Shown: piece by piece, positions 7,291-9,951 of the stretch
Layout: the number at the start of each line of letters is the position of its first letter
Numbering within the stretch: the stretch's first letter is position 1
From: Rhodospirillaceae bacterium
GTDB lineage: Bacteria > Pseudomonadota > Alphaproteobacteria > Rhodospirillales > Rhodospirillaceae
DNA length: 9,951 bases
Reading direction: 5' to 3'
NCBI GenBank assembly: GCA_016937315.1
Contig: JAFGWD010000027.1
Location: 1-9,951, forward strand
The notes under the pieces: model-generated
The model's input: only the letters and a program-made list of their open reading frames with translations
What the model was told of the DNA's origin: nothing
Database searches by the model: none
Made by a program: the position numbers and the translations under genes

Positions 7291-7320
7291 AAAACGGCGG
7301 CCTGATGAGGTCGCCGTTTT
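7291..7320. terminator. Bidirectional intrinsic terminator between gloA and gltA
   Basis: A 12-bp stem (7291-7302 with 7309-7320, one G-T pair) around the six-base loop TGATGA. The GC core is flanked by AAAA on the left and TTTT on the right. Reading plus, the stem ends in CCGTTTT followed by GTATTT; reading minus, it ends in CCGTTTT followed by GTTTTACG. It therefore has a T-rich end in both directions, which fits its place between the convergent gloA stop (7269) and gltA stop (7337). Confidence 0.9.
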
Positions 7321-7336
7321 GTATTTCTGGCACTGC

Positions 7337-8650
7337 TTAGCGTTTGTTTATCGGTACGTAGTCTCGCAGAGTGGCCCCTGTGTAAAGCTGGCGCGGACGC
7401 CCGATCTTCATTTCTGGGTCCTGGATCATCTCCAGCCACTGAGCGACCCAGCCGGTGGTCCGGGCAAGGGCGAACAAGGCGGTGAACATTGAGGTTGGGA
7501 TTCCCATCGCACGGAAGATGATGCCGGAATAAAAATCCACGTTGGGGTAGAGTTTCTTTTCGATGAAGTACTCGTCTTCCAGGGCAATACGTTCCAGTTC
7601 CACGGCAATCTGCAACAATGGCTCATTGTGGAGGCCCAGATCGTCCAGAACTTCATGGCAGGTTTTCTGCATGATTTTGGCACGTGGGTCATAGTTTTTG
7701 TAAACCCGGTGGCCAAAGCCCATAAGCCGGAAAGGATCATCCTTATCCTTGGCCCGCTTGACGAATTCGCCGACACGATCCTTGCTGCCGATCTGCATCA
7801 GCATGTTCAGAACGGCCTCGTTGGCTCCACCATGGGATGGCCCCCACAATGAAGCAATGCCTGCTGCGATGCAGGCAAAGGGATTGGCACCTGATGACCC
7901 AGCCAAGCGAACGGTGGAGGTGGAAGCGTTTTGTTCGTGATCGGCATGCAGGATCAGGATGCGGTTCATGGCCCGTGCCAGAACCGGATTGATCTTGTAG
8001 TCCTCGCAGGGGACGGAAAACATCATGTGCAGGAAATTCGATGCGTAATCCAGGTCGTTTCGCGGATACATGAACGGTTGGCCGATCGAGTATTTGTACG
8101 CGTTGGCGACGATGGTTGGCATCTTGGCGATCAGGCGGGTCTCCGCAACGATACGCTGGTAGGGATCGGTGAAATCCAGGCTGTCGTGATAAAAAGCCGA
8201 CAGCGCACCAACGATGCCGCAAGAAATTGCCATTGGGTGTGCATCGCGACGGAAGCCGCTGTAAAACCGCAAAATTTGTTCGTTCAACATCGAGTGATAT
8301 GTGATGTCGTGGTCAAACTGCGCCATATTTTCCTTGTTGGGGAGATCACCAAACAGCAGGAGATATGCGACTTCAAGGAAGCTGGCATTTTCTGCCAGTT
8401 GTTCGATAGGATATCCGCGATGCAGCAGAATGCCTTTATCGCCATCAATGAAGGTGATCTTGGATTCGCAAGACCCGGTCGAGGTAAATCCGGGATCATA
8501 CGTAAAACACCCAGTATCGCCATAGAACTTCCGAATGTCGACAACACGCGGCCCTACGGTGCCGTGAATGACCGGAAGGTCAAAGGATGTTCCCGTCGTG
8601 TTGTCGGTTATTGTGAAGGTTTCGGCGGGGCTCTTTTTTTCGTTAGTCAT
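7337..8650 (-). CDS. gltA: Citrate synthase (GltA), type II
   Basis: Citrate synthase condenses acetyl-CoA with oxaloacetate, the entry step of the TCA cycle, in the cytosol. The 437-residue product resembles the E. coli enzyme along its whole length, including the small N-terminal domain with GCFTYDPGFTSTGSCESKI. Catalytic residues are His273 in GPSHGGANE, His314 in GFGHRVYKNYDPR (the family signature) and Asp372 in PNVDFYSG, matching His264, His305 and Asp362 of E. coli. Residues that bind the inhibitor NADH in E. coli also appear kept at a constant offset of nine: Arg172, Lys176 and Cys215 (E. coli 163, 167, 206). NADH inhibition of a hexamer is thus likely but inferred. The ATG at 8650 has GGGAG five bases upstream. 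The frame stays open to 8779 but without any ATG or family sequence. It converges with gloA on a shared terminator. Confidence 0.97.
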   Translation of the reverse strand: MTNEKKSPAETFTITDNTTGTSFDLPVIHGTVGPRVVDIRKFYGDTGCFTYDPGFTSTGSCESKITFIDGDKGILLHRGYPIEQLAENASFLEVAYLLLFGDLPNKENMAQFDHDITYHSMLNEQILRFYSGFRRDAHPMAISCGIVGALSAFYHDSLDFTDPYQRIVAETRLIAKMPTIVANAYKYSIGQPFMYPRNDLDYASNFLHMMFSVPCEDYKINPVLARAMNRILILHADHEQNASTSTVRLAGSSGANPFACIAAGIASLWGPSHGGANEAVLNMLMQIGSKDRVGEFVKRAKDKDDPFRLMGFGHRVYKNYDPRAKIMQKTCHEVLDDLGLHNEPLLQIAVELERIALEDEYFIEKKLYPNVDFYSGIIFRAMGIPTSMFTALFALARTTGWVAQWLEMIQDPEMKIGRPRQLYTGATLRDYVPINKR

Positions 8651-8655
8651 AACGA

Positions 8656-8660
8656 CTCCC
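8656..8660 (-). promoter_or_regulatory. Ribosome binding site of gltA
   Basis: GGGAG on the minus strand, five bases before the ATG at 8650-8648. It fixes the gltA start against the open frame that continues upstream. Confidence 0.65.
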
Positions 8661-8784
8661 TGTATCGATGCCGCGTCATGGGGCGCTGTTAGGTCCAGCG
8701 TCGTGCGTTGCGTGACGTTCGGGCCATCGAAGTTGTTATACGCTGTTCCTAAACCTGTTTCTCCCTGGGGTAATTTCAAGGCTT
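8661..8784 (-). other. Leader/promoter region of gltA
   Basis: Non-coding stretch between the dyad after gltX and the gltA ribosome site. It must hold any gltA-specific promoter. The best -10-like hexamer on the minus strand is TATAAC (plus positions 8735-8740), but no convincing -35 element lies 16-18 bases before it. A TTGAAA (minus strand, near 8773-8778) is about 33 bases too far upstream. I see no operator-like dyad and no small gene. Confidence 0.3.
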
Positions 8785-8815
8785 AGGGGTGCCATTTCAT
8801 AAGAATGACACCCCT
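8785..8815 (-). terminator. Stem-loop just after gltX, possible terminator
   Basis: A 12-bp inverted repeat (AGGGGTGCCATT at 8785-8796 and its partner at 8804-8815, with one G-T pair on the minus-strand transcript) around a seven-base loop. It starts nine bases after the gltX stop codon, the usual place for a terminator. On the minus strand the stem is followed by AAGCCTTG rather than a T run, so it is not a canonical intrinsic terminator. It may act weakly, stabilise the gltX 3' end, or serve in the gltA leader. Confidence 0.5.
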
Positions 8816-8824
8816 TTGAATGGA

Positions 8825-9951
8825 TTATGCCAAGGCCTCATCAAGGCGTGCCAGGCTTTCTTCCCGGCCCAGAATCTGCATGACCTCGAACAGAGGGGGG
8901 GAAACCGTTGACCCCGTTATGGCGGCACGCAAGGGCTGGGCAACTTTGCCCAGTTTTAGCTCCTGCTGTTCGGCGAGATCCCGAACCGCAGCTTCCAGCG
9001 TATCGTGGCTCCAGGATTCAGTGGCTTCCAGGCAGGGGCGTGCGGCGGCAAGGATGGCCTTGCCTTCATCGGAAAGTTGCGCGGCGGCCTTGGCATCCAG
9101 AACCAGCGGGCGGGTCTTAGCATAGACCATGGCTCCGCACGCCAATTCGTTTAAATCCTTGGCGCGAGGTTTCAGCCCTTCCATGCCTTGGGCAATTCGT
9201 TCCAAAACCACGGGGGACAAATCGCTTTGCAGGATTTTTTCCATTAACGGTTGGACCAAACGCAGTAACTCTTCATTAGAGCTGGCGCGGATGTAATGGC
9301 CGTTCAAGTTCATCAGTTTCGTCATATCGAAACGGGATGGGGATTTCCCCACAGCGTTGAGATCGAACCATTCCACGGCTTGTGCGGTGGAAATGATCTC
9401 GTCATCGCCGTGTCCCCAGCCTAAACGCAGCAGGTAGTTACGCATGGCTGCGGGCAAGATGCCCATGTCGCGATAGGCTTCTGCCCCCAGGGCACCGTGG
9501 CGTTTGGACAATTTTGCGCCATCCGGGCCGTGGATCAGTGGGATGTGGGCAAAGTCCGGCACCCGCCAACCAAAGGCTTGATACAGCATCGCTTGGCGTG
9601 CGGCGTTGGTCAGGTGATCATCGCCACGAATGACGTGGGTGATTCCCATGTCGTGGTCGTCCACCACCACGGACAGCATATAGGTCGGTGTGCCATCGGC
9701 ACGCAGCAGAATGAAGTCATCCATTTGTGCGTTGGAGAACACCACATCGCCCTGCACGTGGTCGTGGATGATGGTTTCGCCATGACGCGGGGCCTTCAGA
9801 CGAAGGACCGGCTTTATGCCTGCGGGAGCGTCTGAGGCATCCCGATCTCGCCAACGCCCATCATAGCGCATGGGCTGCCCGGAGGCTTTTTGCTCTGCCC
9901 GCATTTGGGTCAGCTCCTCGGGCGAACAATAGCAATAATAGGCGTGTCCGG
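8825..9951 (-). CDS. gltX: Glutamyl-tRNA synthetase GltX (5'-truncated by window)
   Basis: GltX charges tRNA-Glu with glutamate; in bacteria without GlnRS it also charges tRNA-Gln. The frame stays open to the right edge of the window. About 374 residues are visible, so roughly the first 95-100, including the HIGH motif, lie outside. The visible part begins GHAYYCYCSPEEL, then RYDGRWRDRD, the connective region with LRLKAPRHGE, the YMLSVVVDDHDMGITHVIRGDDHL segment of the Rossmann core, and the KMSKS loop as KLSKR (9500-9514). The stem-contact and helical anticodon-binding domains run to the stop and are complete. Two Cys of the zinc site of E. coli GluRS are kept (codons 9932-9934 and 9926-9928), but the second pair is not: GRCRH of E. 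coli reads GRWRD here. A paralogous second GltX, common in alphaproteobacteria, cannot be excluded from this window. Confidence 0.95.
   Translation of the reverse strand, partial: GHAYYCYCSPEELTQMRAEQKASGQPMRYDGRWRDRDASDAPAGIKPVLRLKAPRHGETIIHDHVQGDVVFSNAQMDDFILLRADGTPTYMLSVVVDDHDMGITHVIRGDDHLTNAARQAMLYQAFGWRVPDFAHIPLIHGPDGAKLSKRHGALGAEAYRDMGILPAAMRNYLLRLGWGHGDDEIISTAQAVEWFDLNAVGKSPSRFDMTKLMNLNGHYIRASSNEELLRLVQPLMEKILQSDLSPVVLERIAQGMEGLKPRAKDLNELACGAMVYAKTRPLVLDAKAAAQLSDEGKAILAAARPCLEATESWSHDTLEAAVRDLAEQQELKLGKVAQPLRAAITGSTVSPPLFEVMQILGREESLARLDEALA

Noticed and set aside
7931..8692. 253-codon open frame on the plus strand opposite gltA
   Set aside because: It lies almost wholly antisense to a clear citrate synthase, its translation matches no family I know, and it has no ribosome site; a shadow of codon bias.
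8735..8740. TATAAC as the gltA -10 promoter element
   Set aside because: No -35-like hexamer at proper spacing, so I do not call it a promoter; noted only as the best candidate.
8651..8779. 43-codon in-frame upstream extension of gltA
   Set aside because: It contains no ATG, would start at TTG, and adds residues absent from citrate synthases, whereas the ATG at 8650 has a good ribosome site.

Overview
The window looks like chromosomal core DNA from an alphaproteobacterium, most likely of the Rhodospirillales type. The reasons are the cluster order bamA - ompH/skp - lpxD - fabZ - lpxA - lpxI - lpxB, the use of LpxI (not LpxH) as the UDP-diacylglucosamine hydrolase, and citrate synthase and glutamyl-tRNA synthetase genes facing the cluster from the other strand. 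Base composition is even throughout. I see no insertion sequence, phage gene, CRISPR array, tRNA or rRNA. The genus is not identifiable by eye.

Plus strand, 1 to about 7290: one tightly packed outer-membrane biogenesis operon. It starts inside bamA (5' end cut by the window) and runs through the periplasmic chaperone ompH/skp, lpxD, fabZ, lpxA and one long gene encoding LpxI and LpxB in a single polypeptide. It ends with gloA (glyoxalase I). Gaps are 4, 18, 74, 1, about 19 and 14 bases, and I see no internal terminator. A strong bidirectional hairpin terminator at 7291-7320 closes it.

Minus strand, 9951 to 7337: gltX (5' end cut by the window) is followed after about 170 bases by gltA. A dyad just past the gltX stop may end gltX. 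gltA converges on the operon and shares the 7291-7320 terminator.

How the genes work together: FabZ keeps the 3-hydroxyacyl-ACP pool in balance. LpxA and LpxD put 3-hydroxyacyl chains on UDP-GlcNAc and UDP-GlcN (LpxC lies elsewhere). The LpxI part hydrolyses UDP-2,3-diacylglucosamine to lipid X, and the LpxB part joins lipid X to a second UDP-2,3-diacylglucosamine to give the lipid A disaccharide. BamA and OmpH/Skp assemble the outer-membrane proteins that share the membrane with this lipid.

The most notable feature is the LpxI-LpxB fusion at about 4832-6865. Both halves are full length and keep their family motifs, the linker is only a few residues, and no single-base error at the junction would restore two separate genes. 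The rest is conserved housekeeping sequence. I did not find a defence system, mobile element or unknown multi-gene system here.
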